DNA of 47,517 bases from Erysipelotrichaceae bacterium (GTDB lineage: Bacteria > Bacillota_I > Bacilli_A > Erysipelotrichales > Erysipelotrichaceae). The notes below the pieces were generated by a model that was given only the letters and a program-made list of their open reading frames with translations, was not told where the DNA came from and ran no database searches. Positions within the stretch are counted from its first letter, which is position 1, and every line of letters begins with the position of its first letter. The stretch lies in assembly GCA_017432545.1 (NCBI GenBank), contig JAFRJA010000208.1, forward strand, positions 1-47,517. Reading direction: 5' to 3'. The translations under genes were made by a program, and so were the position numbers. This document shows positions 14,113 to 22,608 of this stretch, in pieces.

Positions 14113-14436
14113 TTACTCTTCCTGCCCGTAAACTTCTTCGATCATCGGGAACGTCGACCAGGCTTTCGGCCATCCGCAATAGAAGGCAAGCTGGGTGATT
14201 GCTTCAACGACCTCTCCCTTCTTTAAACCGTGTTCTTTTCCCATGATCAGATGAGATTTTAACTGCGGATACAGTCCTGCTGAAAATAAAGCCGCGATCG
14301 TGATCAGCGACCTATCTCTTGGTGATAGTTCTTCTTCTCTTGACCAAACTTCGCCAAAAAGTACATCGTCATTCAGTTCCGCAAATTTAGGTGCGATATT
14401 GCCAAGTCTGTCTCTTCCTGCTGTCTGTTTTTTCAT
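14113..14436 (-). CDS. carboxymuconolactone decarboxylase-family protein
   Basis: The 107-residue all-helical product matches the CMD/AhpD superfamily: DRSLITIAALFSAG, then LKSHLIMGKEHGLKKGE and the closing AFYCGWPKAWST. The CxxC of peroxidase-type AhpD is absent, so it is closer to the decarboxylase-like branch, often found beside oxidoreductases. It overlaps the aldo/keto reductase stop by 4 bp (ATGA). Substrate unknown. Confidence 0.85.
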   Translation of the reverse strand: MKKQTAGRDRLGNIAPKFAELNDDVLFGEVWSREEELSPRDRSLITIAALFSAGLYPQLKSHLIMGKEHGLKKGEVVEAITQLAFYCGWPKAWSTFPMIEEVYGQEE

Positions 14437-15404
14437 GATTCCAAATTCCTTTCTTCTTTATTCCCTATCACCAGTTCATCAATCTTATCCATCTCTTCTT
14501 TAGAAAAGATGATATCGGCTGCTTTCATGTTTTCCGTAAGTCTTTCCTTTTTCTTCATACCCGGAATCGGTACGATATATGGCTTGCGGTTGAGGATCCA
14601 TGCCAGAGACAACTGTACCGGTGTGGCATTTTTCTCTTCACCTAATTCATGAAGATAATTTAATAATGGTGCATATTTATCAAGATTGTCATCATTGATG
14701 CTGTGACTGCGCCAGTCATCAGCTGCGAATTCCGCGCCTTTATTGAAAGTTCCGGTAAGTAAGCCTTTGAATAACGGCCCATGGGCAACCCAGCCGATCT
14801 TGTTTTCTTCCAAGAACGGGATCAGAGATTCATGTTTGCGGTTGATGATATTGTAGTTGTTTTCTACTACAGAAATCGGACATACCGCATTAGCTCTTCT
14901 TAAATAGTCTTCATCCGCTTCCGATACACCCCAATGTAAGACCTTTCCTTCTTTTATCAATTCCGCCATTGTTTCAGCCGCTTCTTCGGGACTTATCTTG
15001 GGATCGATCCTGGCTTGCAGATAAAAGTCAATATAATCGGTATTCAATCTGCCTAAGGATTCTTCCACACATTGTCTGACTTTATTTCGGCTAAAATCAT
15101 AGATGAGCGGAGGACGATCGGGATTCTTTTCATAATCAAAGTCAACACCGCACTTAGAAGATATGACTACTTTATCTCTGATTCCTTTGAAGGCTTTGCC
15201 TAAGATCTTTTCATTGTGATGGGGATCAATGACATTGCCATAGTTCCAGCCGGTATTAAAGAAAGTATAACCAAGATCTACAGCTTCTCTGATCACATCA
15301 GCCGCAACATCGATATCGGTCTGTGCACCTTCCGCATGTGAGAAACCCATGCAACCCATACCGATCGCCGAGACTTCAGTGTTACCTATTGTTCGTTTTT
15401 TCAT
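14433..15404 (-). CDS. aldo/keto reductase-like protein with altered catalytic tetrad
   Basis: The 323-residue product has the aldo/keto reductase barrel pattern (GMGCMGFSHA; EESLGRLNTDYIDFY; GWVAHGPLFKGLLTG) and is expected to bind NADP(H). The usual tetrad Asp-Tyr-Lys-His looks changed. The segment normally reading DTA..YG is NTGWNYGN, with Asn for Asp. The segment normally reading YQHR.DP is LQARIDP, with Ala for His. The Tyr and the Lys (ISSKCG) remain. It may have lost classical carbonyl reduction or changed reaction. It is the first gene of the second glucoside operon. Confidence 0.82.
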   Translation of the reverse strand: MKKRTIGNTEVSAIGMGCMGFSHAEGAQTDIDVAADVIREAVDLGYTFFNTGWNYGNVIDPHHNEKILGKAFKGIRDKVVISSKCGVDFDYEKNPDRPPLIYDFSRNKVRQCVEESLGRLNTDYIDFYLQARIDPKISPEEAAETMAELIKEGKVLHWGVSEADEDYLRRANAVCPISVVENNYNIINRKHESLIPFLEENKIGWVAHGPLFKGLLTGTFNKGAEFAADDWRSHSINDDNLDKYAPLLNYLHELGEEKNATPVQLSLAWILNRKPYIVPIPGMKKKERLTENMKAADIIFSKEEMDKIDELVIGNKEERNLES

Positions 15405-15456
15405 TGTCTTACTCCGTTATTTTTATTGTTACTTTCTACTACTATTGTAATAGATA

Positions 15457-15470
15457 GAATACCTATATTC
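15457..15470. promoter_or_regulatory. palindrome upstream of the aldo/keto reductase operon
   Basis: GAATACCTATATTC contains the inverted arms GAATA/TATTC around 4 bp, about 53 bp upstream of the start codon at 15404. The location suits a regulator site; the cognate protein is not known. The gap 15405-15531 has no gene and ends at the IS1595 insertion. Confidence 0.35.
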
Positions 15471-15531
15471 AGTAATAACTCCGTTTTATTAAACTGTTTT
15501 AGTGAAAGTGCTTATCCTTTAATAAAATATA

Positions 15532-16761
15532 AAATCTGCTTTTGCACACCAGGGGTGATAATGATCTTCTTTAGGCTTTATAATGATAGTGGTTATCGTA
15601 TTATAGATAATCACATCAGTAATGAAGCTTAGACGGATCTTTGTGTCATTGCGCGTGGTGGCCTTTTCACAAAGGTCCCTCTAAGCTTAAAGAGGCCACC
15701 ACCTATGAAAACAAAATACTATCGCAATCAGTCCCGCAAGGCTACGCCATGGGATGATTTGGATGAGGAAGACATCAGTGCTTCCCAGTCTTTCATCATG
15801 ATGCACCATAAGAAACATTATGAGCAGCGTCATGAGAAACTTTCCAAAGCCAGAGAAGCCGAGATCATCAACGATCACATCCCGAAGTGCTGTCCCAAAT
15901 GCAACTCCGATCATTTCATCAGAAACGGCATCGATAAGAAATCCGGGATACAGCAGTATTTCTGCAAGGATTGTCACAAACGCTTCACTTCTCTGACCGG
16001 TACGATCTATGATTCCCATAAGATCCCGATCAGCGAATGGATCGACTTTCTGTACAATCTGTTTGCCTATGTATCCTTGACTGCCGATTCCCGGAACAAC
16101 CGGAATTCCTTCACCACCACCAGATACTGGCTTGAAAAGCTCTTTCTGATCCTGGAAGACTATCAGGCTGACATCATCCTTGAAGGGGATATCACACCGG
16201 ATGAGACCTTCTATGCGGTAAGAACCTCCGATCTGATTTTTAGAGATGACGGGAAATTACCAAGAGGCTTATCGTTAAATCAGATCTGCATCGGGGTGGC
16301 ATGTGACTCAAAACATGTCTATTGTGTCTTGGAAGGCTATGGCAAGCCAAGCCAGAAGAAGACCTATGAAGCATTCAAGGATCACATCAGGGAGGGTTCC
16401 CGCCTGATTCATGATTCCGAAAACTCTCATAAAAAGCTGATGAAGGAATTGAACCTAACGGAAACCGTTTATGATTCCAAATGGCTGAAGTCTCTTCCTG
16501 ATAAGCAGAATCCTTTAAACAGAGTCAACCAGATCCACAATCTGATCAAGAAGTTCTTCTATGCGCATAATTCCTTCAACCGGATTTCAATTAAAGGCTA
16601 TATCAATCTGTTCTCCTTCATGATGAATCCGCCAAGAGACAAACTGGAAAAGATCGATATCTTACTCAATCTGGGATTTTCAAATCCCAGATTACTCAGA
16701 TATAGGGACTATTACAAAGTAAAATAAGGGTTTTCCGCCCCCGCTGTGCAAAAGCGGATTT
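15532..16761 (+). mobile_element. complete IS1595-family insertion sequence
   Basis: The 1230-bp element starts AAATCTGCTTTTGCACACC and ends with the imperfect inverse (reverse complement AAATCCGCTTTTGCACAGC). It is flanked by ATAAAATATA at 15522-15531 and 16762-16771. Eight-base duplications are usual for the family, so one or two of the ten flanking matches may be chance in this AT-rich site. One intact transposase gene lies inside. It sits in the promoter-proximal region of the aldo/keto reductase operon, pointing away. Confidence 0.88.
15705..16727 (+). CDS. IS1595-family transposase
   Basis: The 340-residue product has an N-terminal zinc ribbon (CPKCNSDHFIRNG...YFCKDCHKRF, about 63-90) followed by the ISXO2-like DDE domain. 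The acidic DET motif lies in ITPDETFYAV, then LIHDSENS, and near the end YINLFSFMMN. Residue pattern and length fit a functional IS1595-type transposase. It fills most of the element at 15532-16761, and no frameshift is seen. Confidence 0.9.
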   Translation: MKTKYYRNQSRKATPWDDLDEEDISASQSFIMMHHKKHYEQRHEKLSKAREAEIINDHIPKCCPKCNSDHFIRNGIDKKSGIQQYFCKDCHKRFTSLTGTIYDSHKIPISEWIDFLYNLFAYVSLTADSRNNRNSFTTTRYWLEKLFLILEDYQADIILEGDITPDETFYAVRTSDLIFRDDGKLPRGLSLNQICIGVACDSKHVYCVLEGYGKPSQKKTYEAFKDHIREGSRLIHDSENSHKKLMKELNLTETVYDSKWLKSLPDKQNPLNRVNQIHNLIKKFFYAHNSFNRISIKGYINLFSFMMNPPRDKLEKIDILLNLGFSNPRLLRYRDYYKVK

Positions 16762-16778
16762 ATAAAATATAATACCGA

Positions 16779-16975
16779 TAGCCTACACCCTAATGAGGAA
16801 TTGAAAAACACCTCAATAGGGTCTGTATTCGCATTTATGAGTGGAAAATCCCTCAAAAATAAAATTTTGGACCATATGAGGTGTTTTACTTCTTGTTTTG
16901 AATTCTATAATTGCATAAGGTGTTTTTTCAACAGACAATCAGTCAAGAATGATCTGAAAAAGCTAGTGGGATCAA
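16779..16975. repeat. intergenic repeat family, copy 4
   Basis: It begins TAGCCTACACCCTAATGAGG, immediately past the IS1595 target duplication. AAAACACCTCA (about 16804-16814) pairs with TGAGGTGTTTT (about 16877-16887), giving a long-range stem, and a further AAGGTGTTTTTT unit follows. The whole lies just downstream of the GH78 gene that stops at 17011. No open frame of note is present. Confidence 0.55.
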
Positions 16976-17010
16976 CAAATATGAATATCTGAACCACAAC
17001 TATCGCTTTT

Positions 17011-19680
17011 TCAGTTCCTTTGGGTCTTACATTCAAAACTGTAATTGCCGGATCCTCTTTCAAATTCTGTTCCGTTTGGCAGAACGATTTTTGCTGTTGT
17101 GCATGGAGGAATCTCAACTTTCATTTGGAAAGTTTCCCCGTTTATCTTCCATTCACAAGATATCTTTCCATATTCAGAATCGAACGTTCTTCTTGCGAGA
17201 GTAACCCTTGAATCCATAATCGGCTCAATCTTAAAGGAACGATAACCCGCTTCCAGGGCTTTAATTCCTCCGATATTTCTGAACATCCAGTCATCAACGC
17301 ATCCAAATGCATAGTGATTCAAGCTCACTACCATTGGCGATCCATCTTCATTCGTTGTAATCCAGCTTTCCCAGATTGTTGTCGCTCCATGTTCAACTTC
17401 ATATAACCAGGACGGACATTTTGTCTGAAACAGAAGATCATACGCTTTACCTGCGTGTCCGTTTTCACAAAGTGTATCAAGAATCACCGGTGTTCCCAAA
17501 AATCCCGTATCGAGACAGCCGTTGTTTTCTTCTATTTTCCTTATTATCGTATTCATAAACTTCTTTTTTAGCTTTTCAGGAATCAATCCATAGTGCAGCG
17601 GGATGATATAGGCTCCCATTGCTTCTACCGGCATATTTCCATCTTCAGAAATGACTCCTTTCGCAAAAGCGTCTTTCATCTTTTCTGCCATTGATTCATA
17701 GTAATCTTTGTCTGTTTTCTTACCAAGTATATTTGCGATCTTAGCAAGATTGCTCATTGCCAGATAGGCATAGGTTTCCGGAATGTACTTCTTTCCATCA
17801 TTCATGCTTTCGGTCATACTTTTTGTATCTGTCAATCCGTTTTTTGTCTTGCTTGGAATCAGCCATTCTCCGTAATGAAACCCGGTATTCCAGAGATACT
17901 GATCGATTTCTTTGGCAATCTTTTTATTTCCGCGATACTTCTTTGCTGTAGAAATGATGAAATCACACCATTTCTTCATCGCTTCATACATCTGTTCCAA
18001 AACGATTGTGTTTCCCGTCTGTTCATACATTGCCAGCGGTACCAGAATACAGGCATCACCCCATCCGGCCACGCCGGCTTCTCCTTTAAAACCACCCATA
18101 GCACTAAGCAGGAAGTCGAGGTTTTTATAGCTGACATTATTGGGAACAACCATAGGGACTGCTCCTTTTTTACTTTGATCTGCAGCTACGCTGCGCAACC
18201 ATCCCGTTAAAAGGCCTGTCGTATCCTCATTCTGTAAGGAAGTCGCAGCATAGATACCGATATCACCGGTCCAACCTGCTTTTTCTCTTTGAGGACAGTC
18301 TGTTGGAATCGACAGCATATTGGAACGCTGAGACCACAAAGTGTTTTCATAGAGACGATTCAGTCTCTCATCGCTACATTCAAATGTTCCTGTAGATTTT
18401 TTATCCGTAGATATGGCAACGGCAGTAAAGTCATCAAGGTTTACTTGGCCAAGTCCACTGATCCTGACATAGCGGAATCCATGGAAAGAAAACTTTGCTT
18501 CATACATGGATGGGGTTCCATTAGAGATGTATTCGACTTTTTGGTCGCATCCTCCACCGATCCCTTTAGTACCTAAAATGTTGTTAAAATAGTTGCCATC
18601 TTTATCCGGAATTTCAAAATGATCCAGAGTTACCTTGGTACTTGCCGGAACATTTATATTGAAACGTACATGTCCAGCAAGATTCTGTCCGAAGTCTATG
18701 ATCCTTTCACCTTTTGGTGAGATATATGTCTTTTGAGCTTTTACTTCTTTGACGGCTCTGACCGGCTCCTGCAGCTGTGCTTTCAACACATGTGACTGGA
18801 TATCAGAAACTTTTACCTGTTTCCACTGGCTGTCATCAAAATCCGGTGCATTCCAACCCGGAATTTCTTTGTTTGCATCATACGCTTCTCCGGCAAACAG
18901 ATCCGCGTAAAGAACCGCTCCTTTTCCGGTCTTTTCCGATCCGTCTGAACAGACAATCTGTTTCGTACCATCTTCCAGAATGATTTCCAGCTGATAGAAT
19001 ACGGCATGAGGCATCTTTGCGGTCTTCTTGTTCATTGTTGTAATCGGACAGAAATACCACCCGTCTGCCACATACATTCCCAAAACGTTTTCACCCTCTC
19101 TGATCAAATCGGTTACATCGTATACCTGATAGTTAATAAAATGATCATAAGATGTATATTCCGGTGCAAAAGATCTGTCATCAACTCTTTTCCCGTTGAG
19201 ACTGGCTTCATAAATACCCAGACAGGTTGCATACAGTCTGGCACTGAAAACTTTCTGTTCAACATTAAAGGTTCTCCTGAATAACGTCGGAGCAGGCTGA
19301 TTGCCAAAACCCTTCTTTCTCTTTTTGATTTTCTCATCAGCCTCAACCCAAAGAGCCTTCATTTCTTTCTGGTCGAGGAAGGCGGTTTCAAAGTAAGACG
19401 AAATCTCGTCTTTATCTTCGTGATTATCGGATACGCTTACTGTGACATCATACCTGGTACATGATTTCAGCTTCTTTCCCTGATATGGAATAAATATTGT
19501 CTGCGCCGATGCAATTACACCGCTATCCCAAACAATCTCACCCTTATCAGAAACAACGATCCGATATGACGCCTGTTTCGTGTTCTCCTTTTCACTTCTG
19601 AGTTTCCAGGAAAAATACGGATTCTCATCAAGACCAAGCATTTCATGTGTGTGATTTGTCTTAAGATCATAAATTCTCAT
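17011..19680 (-). CDS. alpha-L-rhamnosidase, GH78
   Basis: The 889-residue product has the GH78 layout: N-terminal beta-sandwich modules (about 1-330), an (alpha/alpha)6 barrel (about 400-770) and a C-terminal beta domain. In the barrel, PTDCPQREKAGWTGDIGIY contains the conserved acid-bearing CPQRE...GWTGD motif, and ATTIWESW carries a second conserved Glu. It hydrolyses terminal alpha-L-rhamnose from plant glycosides such as rutin or naringin, or from pectin side chains. No signal peptide is seen, so it is probably cytoplasmic. The divergent AraC gene is its likely regulator, and the promoter is clear at 19699-19726. Confidence 0.92.
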   Translation of the reverse strand: MRIYDLKTNHTHEMLGLDENPYFSWKLRSEKENTKQASYRIVVSDKGEIVWDSGVIASAQTIFIPYQGKKLKSCTRYDVTVSVSDNHEDKDEISSYFETAFLDQKEMKALWVEADEKIKKRKKGFGNQPAPTLFRRTFNVEQKVFSARLYATCLGIYEASLNGKRVDDRSFAPEYTSYDHFINYQVYDVTDLIREGENVLGMYVADGWYFCPITTMNKKTAKMPHAVFYQLEIILEDGTKQIVCSDGSEKTGKGAVLYADLFAGEAYDANKEIPGWNAPDFDDSQWKQVKVSDIQSHVLKAQLQEPVRAVKEVKAQKTYISPKGERIIDFGQNLAGHVRFNINVPASTKVTLDHFEIPDKDGNYFNNILGTKGIGGGCDQKVEYISNGTPSMYEAKFSFHGFRYVRISGLGQVNLDDFTAVAISTDKKSTGTFECSDERLNRLYENTLWSQRSNMLSIPTDCPQREKAGWTGDIGIYAATSLQNEDTTGLLTGWLRSVAADQSKKGAVPMVVPNNVSYKNLDFLLSAMGGFKGEAGVAGWGDACILVPLAMYEQTGNTIVLEQMYEAMKKWCDFIISTAKKYRGNKKIAKEIDQYLWNTGFHYGEWLIPSKTKNGLTDTKSMTESMNDGKKYIPETYAYLAMSNLAKIANILGKKTDKDYYESMAEKMKDAFAKGVISEDGNMPVEAMGAYIIPLHYGLIPEKLKKKFMNTIIRKIEENNGCLDTGFLGTPVILDTLCENGHAGKAYDLLFQTKCPSWLYEVEHGATTIWESWITTNEDGSPMVVSLNHYAFGCVDDWMFRNIGGIKALEAGYRSFKIEPIMDSRVTLARRTFDSEYGKISCEWKINGETFQMKVEIPPCTTAKIVLPNGTEFERGSGNYSFECKTQRN

Positions 19681-19698
19681 AATTTCTCTCCTTTTTGC

Positions 19699-19726
19699 AT
19701 TATATTGCTTGCATATTCTTGTACAA
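19699..19726 (-). promoter_or_regulatory. promoter of the rhamnosidase gene with TTGCAT repeats
   Basis: On the minus strand TTGTAC and TATAAT are 16 bp apart. The AAAGGAGAG ribosome site begins only about 6 nt after the -10 box, so the 5' leader is very short. TTGCATTAT occurs on the plus strand at about 19695 and again near 19783, with TTGCTTGCAT between. These direct repeats are plausible AraC-family half-sites. Confidence 0.6.
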
Positions 19727-19806
19727 TTACATTATAAAGATGTATTAAAAGACAGAGAATGCACTGAATTGCTGAATAAATTGCATTATCTTGCGGAGGT
19801 AATAGG

Positions 19807-20772
19807 ATGTTAGAAAAATATCATATGTATCATTATGAATTGGGAAAGGGAAAAAAAGGTTTGCCGATCAAACAGATTAGTGAATTTGATACAAGCGAAG
19901 TTGAAAAGTTCTCATCTGAATCAGCAGCCGACTTTCAACTTAGCGGTTATGTCGATGTATTAAATATCATTCCTCAACCTGATGATCAATGGAAAGAATA
20001 TATGTATTTACAGTCTTTCTCATCCATGTATTCCGGCTTTGATTATTTTACTGACCGTGAAAATAGTGACACGTATCTGATTGTCTATACCGTTTCTGGA
20101 AATGGAAAGCTGGAATATCAGGGGCAGAATTACGAACTTCATCCAACAGATATTTTTTGGATTGATTGCCATAATCGGCATCTGTATGCGACGCAAGGAG
20201 AATTCTGGGAACACATGGATCTTCATTTGAATGGGCATGGGGTTTTGTTATACTATCAGGAATTCATCAAAAGAAACAGCCCCGTTATCAAAGGAAGCGA
20301 CTCATTTATGAAAGACTTGGAAAAACTGCTTGATTCATATTCACTTCCTTCACCTCTTCGCAGTATGATGATATCTCATCATATGGAAACGCTGATGACG
20401 AATCTGATCATGCATCAGCAAAAGCAAAACGAAGAAGGATTACAAAACAACCACACTATCAAAACACTGATCGCTTATATCAATCGTCACTATCAAGAAC
20501 AGATCAGTCTCGATGATCTATCAGATATCTGCGGAATCAGCAAGTTTCATTTATCCAGGGAATTCAAAAAACTTACCGGGTTTCCACCAAATGAATACAT
20601 TATCAATCTGCGTCTGGAACATGCCAAGAGAATGCTGGATAATACGTCGCTGAATGTCAAGGAAATAGCTCAATCTGTAGGAATAGAAAATGAAGCATAC
20701 TTTTCAAGACTGTTCAGAAACAGAACCGGTATATCACCGAACACTTACCGGAATGCTGGATTGGCAAATTGA
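19807..20772 (+). CDS. AraC-family transcriptional regulator
   Basis: The 321-residue product has an N-terminal cupin-type sensing domain (about 70-180; YTVSGNGKLEYQGQNYEL) and a C-terminal double helix-turn-helix of AraC type (about 222-318; ISLDDLSDICGISKFHLSRE and VKEIAQSVGIENEAYFSRLF). It starts after a strong GCGGAGG site. Being divergent from the GH78 gene, it probably activates it in response to rhamnose or a rhamnoside. No sugar transporter for rhamnose is seen in the window. Confidence 0.9.
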   Translation: MLEKYHMYHYELGKGKKGLPIKQISEFDTSEVEKFSSESAADFQLSGYVDVLNIIPQPDDQWKEYMYLQSFSSMYSGFDYFTDRENSDTYLIVYTVSGNGKLEYQGQNYELHPTDIFWIDCHNRHLYATQGEFWEHMDLHLNGHGVLLYYQEFIKRNSPVIKGSDSFMKDLEKLLDSYSLPSPLRSMMISHHMETLMTNLIMHQQKQNEEGLQNNHTIKTLIAYINRHYQEQISLDDLSDICGISKFHLSREFKKLTGFPPNEYIINLRLEHAKRMLDNTSLNVKEIAQSVGIENEAYFSRLFRNRTGISPNTYRNAGLAN

Positions 20773-21150
20773 ACAGATGCGATTATTACAAAGAAATCAG
20801 TAATAGATTTTAATAAGGCATTGACCTCGTATTTTTTGATGATGAAATTCAATGCAAACAGCCTAAAGTTATTTAAACTTAGCCAAGGAAAACAATAAGA
20901 AATGGCAGAAGAGTGTTCCCTACATTTTTGTAGAGATGGGTGCTAACAAATTCTTGGACTGATGAAAATCAGTTGAAGAAGGAGCTAAGTATTAAATCCT
21001 TGTTTTATTTCATTCAAAATAAAAGAACACCACCTGTGCTTTGATTATATTTCCTGAAAAACGGGCAATTGCCCACATTAAAGCATGAGTATACTTAAAT
21101 TTTAGTGACAGATATAATCACTTTCTCTATAGGGAAAGCCAATAATGATC
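20773..21150. other. gene-free stretch, possible decayed coding trace
   Basis: No complete gene is seen. On the plus strand one short frame (about 20878-20958) reads like the tail of a real protein, with KKWQKSVPYIFVEMGANKF before a TGA. It has a stop just upstream and no start. I do not recognise its family. No convincing terminator hairpin follows the AraC gene. Confidence 0.3.
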
Positions 21151-22320
21151 TTATTGTTTCTTGTAATCTGACCAGTCTTTCCAGGAAACGAAATCGGTAT
21201 TGCTGATCCTCATTGATTCGTTCCCCAGATAAAAGACGGCACCATCTGTATCGTTTCCTCTCTGTTCTATATACTTTCTGACATTTTTAGAAAGCTTGCT
21301 TTCACTGTCAGAATCGCTTTTTACTTCAACAGCGTAAGTTTTCTTCCAGTCGGCGATGATGTCTACTTCAAAGCCGTTGACATCTCTATAGTATGTCAGA
21401 TTTCCTTTCCGCCCCTTGTTCGTCCGGTTTTTCAATAATTCAGATACCGCCATCGTTTCTATGATCGCTCCTTTGTGTCTGCTTAAAATAAGTTCTTCTT
21501 TGTTTTCGATCCGAAGCAAATAACATAACAGACCGCTGTCAATAAAATACAGCTTCGGAGTCTTCACTAGGTTCTTACCCAGTGAGTTGGTATCCGGTTC
21601 CAGCAGATGAATAATATAAGATGACTGCAGGATCGAGATCCAGGACTTGATCGTTACTGCAGATATTTCTACAGCTTTGGCAATCGATTCCATGTTCAGC
21701 ATCTGACCACTGTATAAGGCACAAATACGGATAAACTTTCTGAAGACAGAAAGATTGCTTGTGTTGATCTGTTCAGAGATATCCATCTCCAAATAGGTAT
21801 CGATATAGTTTTCAAACCAGTCTTCCGGATAATAATGCTTATCTGTATCATAAAACGGGGTATAGAAACCGCTTAGCGCCTGATCATAAGCATCTTTTTT
21901 CAGAAGTCCGTTTTCTTTCAGTTCGGATATCGTCAAAGGCAACAGTTCAACCTGACCGATCCTTCCCGATAAAGATTCCTTGATATTTTTCTTCAGGCGA
22001 AACTGACTTGATCCGGTCAGGATAAAAGAACCGGGTTTCATGTTATCTTTGTCGATGTGATATTTAATCGCATCAAAGATTTCCGGAACCTTCTGCGCCT
22101 CATCGATTACAGCACCATCCGGGAACGCCAATAAAAAATCCACTGGATTTGCCTTTGCCAATTCTCTGAGGTTCTTATCATCAAAAGAGACATATCTTTT
22201 TTCCGGGAACAGTTGTTTTGCCAGTGTTGACTTTCCCGATTGTCTTGGTCCTGTGATCGCCACAGCTGGAAACTGCTCTGCCATTCTCAAAACTGCTTCT
22301 TCTGCTTCTCGTTTAATCAT
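21151..22320 (-). CDS. AAA ATPase of the AAA_14/DUF4143 family
   Basis: The 389-residue product has Walker A GPRQSGKS (24-31) and Walker B GAVIDEAQ (69-76), then the sensor segment FILTGSSQF. A winged-helix linker and a C-terminal DUF4143 domain follow. Near residues 315-335, GFEVDIIADWKKTYAVEVKS gives the D...E-x-K pattern of a nuclease-like fold. Proteins of this family are abundant in gut bacteria, but their function is unknown. It is a single gene with its own ribosome site (CAGGAGA), preceded by a striking 23-bp-periodic repeat. Confidence 0.85.
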   Translation of the reverse strand: MIKREAEEAVLRMAEQFPAVAITGPRQSGKSTLAKQLFPEKRYVSFDDKNLRELAKANPVDFLLAFPDGAVIDEAQKVPEIFDAIKYHIDKDNMKPGSFILTGSSQFRLKKNIKESLSGRIGQVELLPLTISELKENGLLKKDAYDQALSGFYTPFYDTDKHYYPEDWFENYIDTYLEMDISEQINTSNLSVFRKFIRICALYSGQMLNMESIAKAVEISAVTIKSWISILQSSYIIHLLEPDTNSLGKNLVKTPKLYFIDSGLLCYLLRIENKEELILSRHKGAIIETMAVSELLKNRTNKGRKGNLTYYRDVNGFEVDIIADWKKTYAVEVKSDSDSESKLSKNVRKYIEQRGNDTDGAVFYLGNESMRISNTDFVSWKDWSDYKKQ

Positions 22321-22334
22321 ACAATAATCTCCTG

Positions 22335-22394
22335 AATTCCTAAGTTTAGTATATCAGAATTCCAAAGTATTATATACATAAATTCCAAAGTATT
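22335..22394 (-). promoter_or_regulatory. three 23-bp-spaced direct repeats over the ATPase promoter
   Basis: On the plus strand AATTCCAAAGTATT occurs at 22358-22371 and 22381-22394. A variant AATTCCTAAGTTT lies at 22335-22347. All three start exactly 23 bp apart. On the minus strand a TATACT -10 box lies at 22353-22348, inside the array. The repeats therefore overlap the promoter and are probably binding sites for a regulator, possibly the ATPase itself. Confidence 0.55.
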
Positions 22395-22608
22395 AAAAAG
22401 CAATGATTCTAGCCTTTCGTAAAATGTGCTCTCTCTGCAAATATTTGCTTACACGAAATTTTCAACATAAACAATGTTTGCAGACATTAGTCATATCTTT
22501 AAGAATTTATTTTTGAAGTTTAAAAACAGAGCACGAAGATATCACGTATCTTCTTATCGTAAAAAAAATACGGAAACAAGCCATTTAATAATTACCAGTT
22601 TTAAAAAT

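Noticed and set aside
15687..16019. 110-residue open frame opposite the IS1595 transposase
   Set aside because: Antisense shadow of a well-supported transposase gene.
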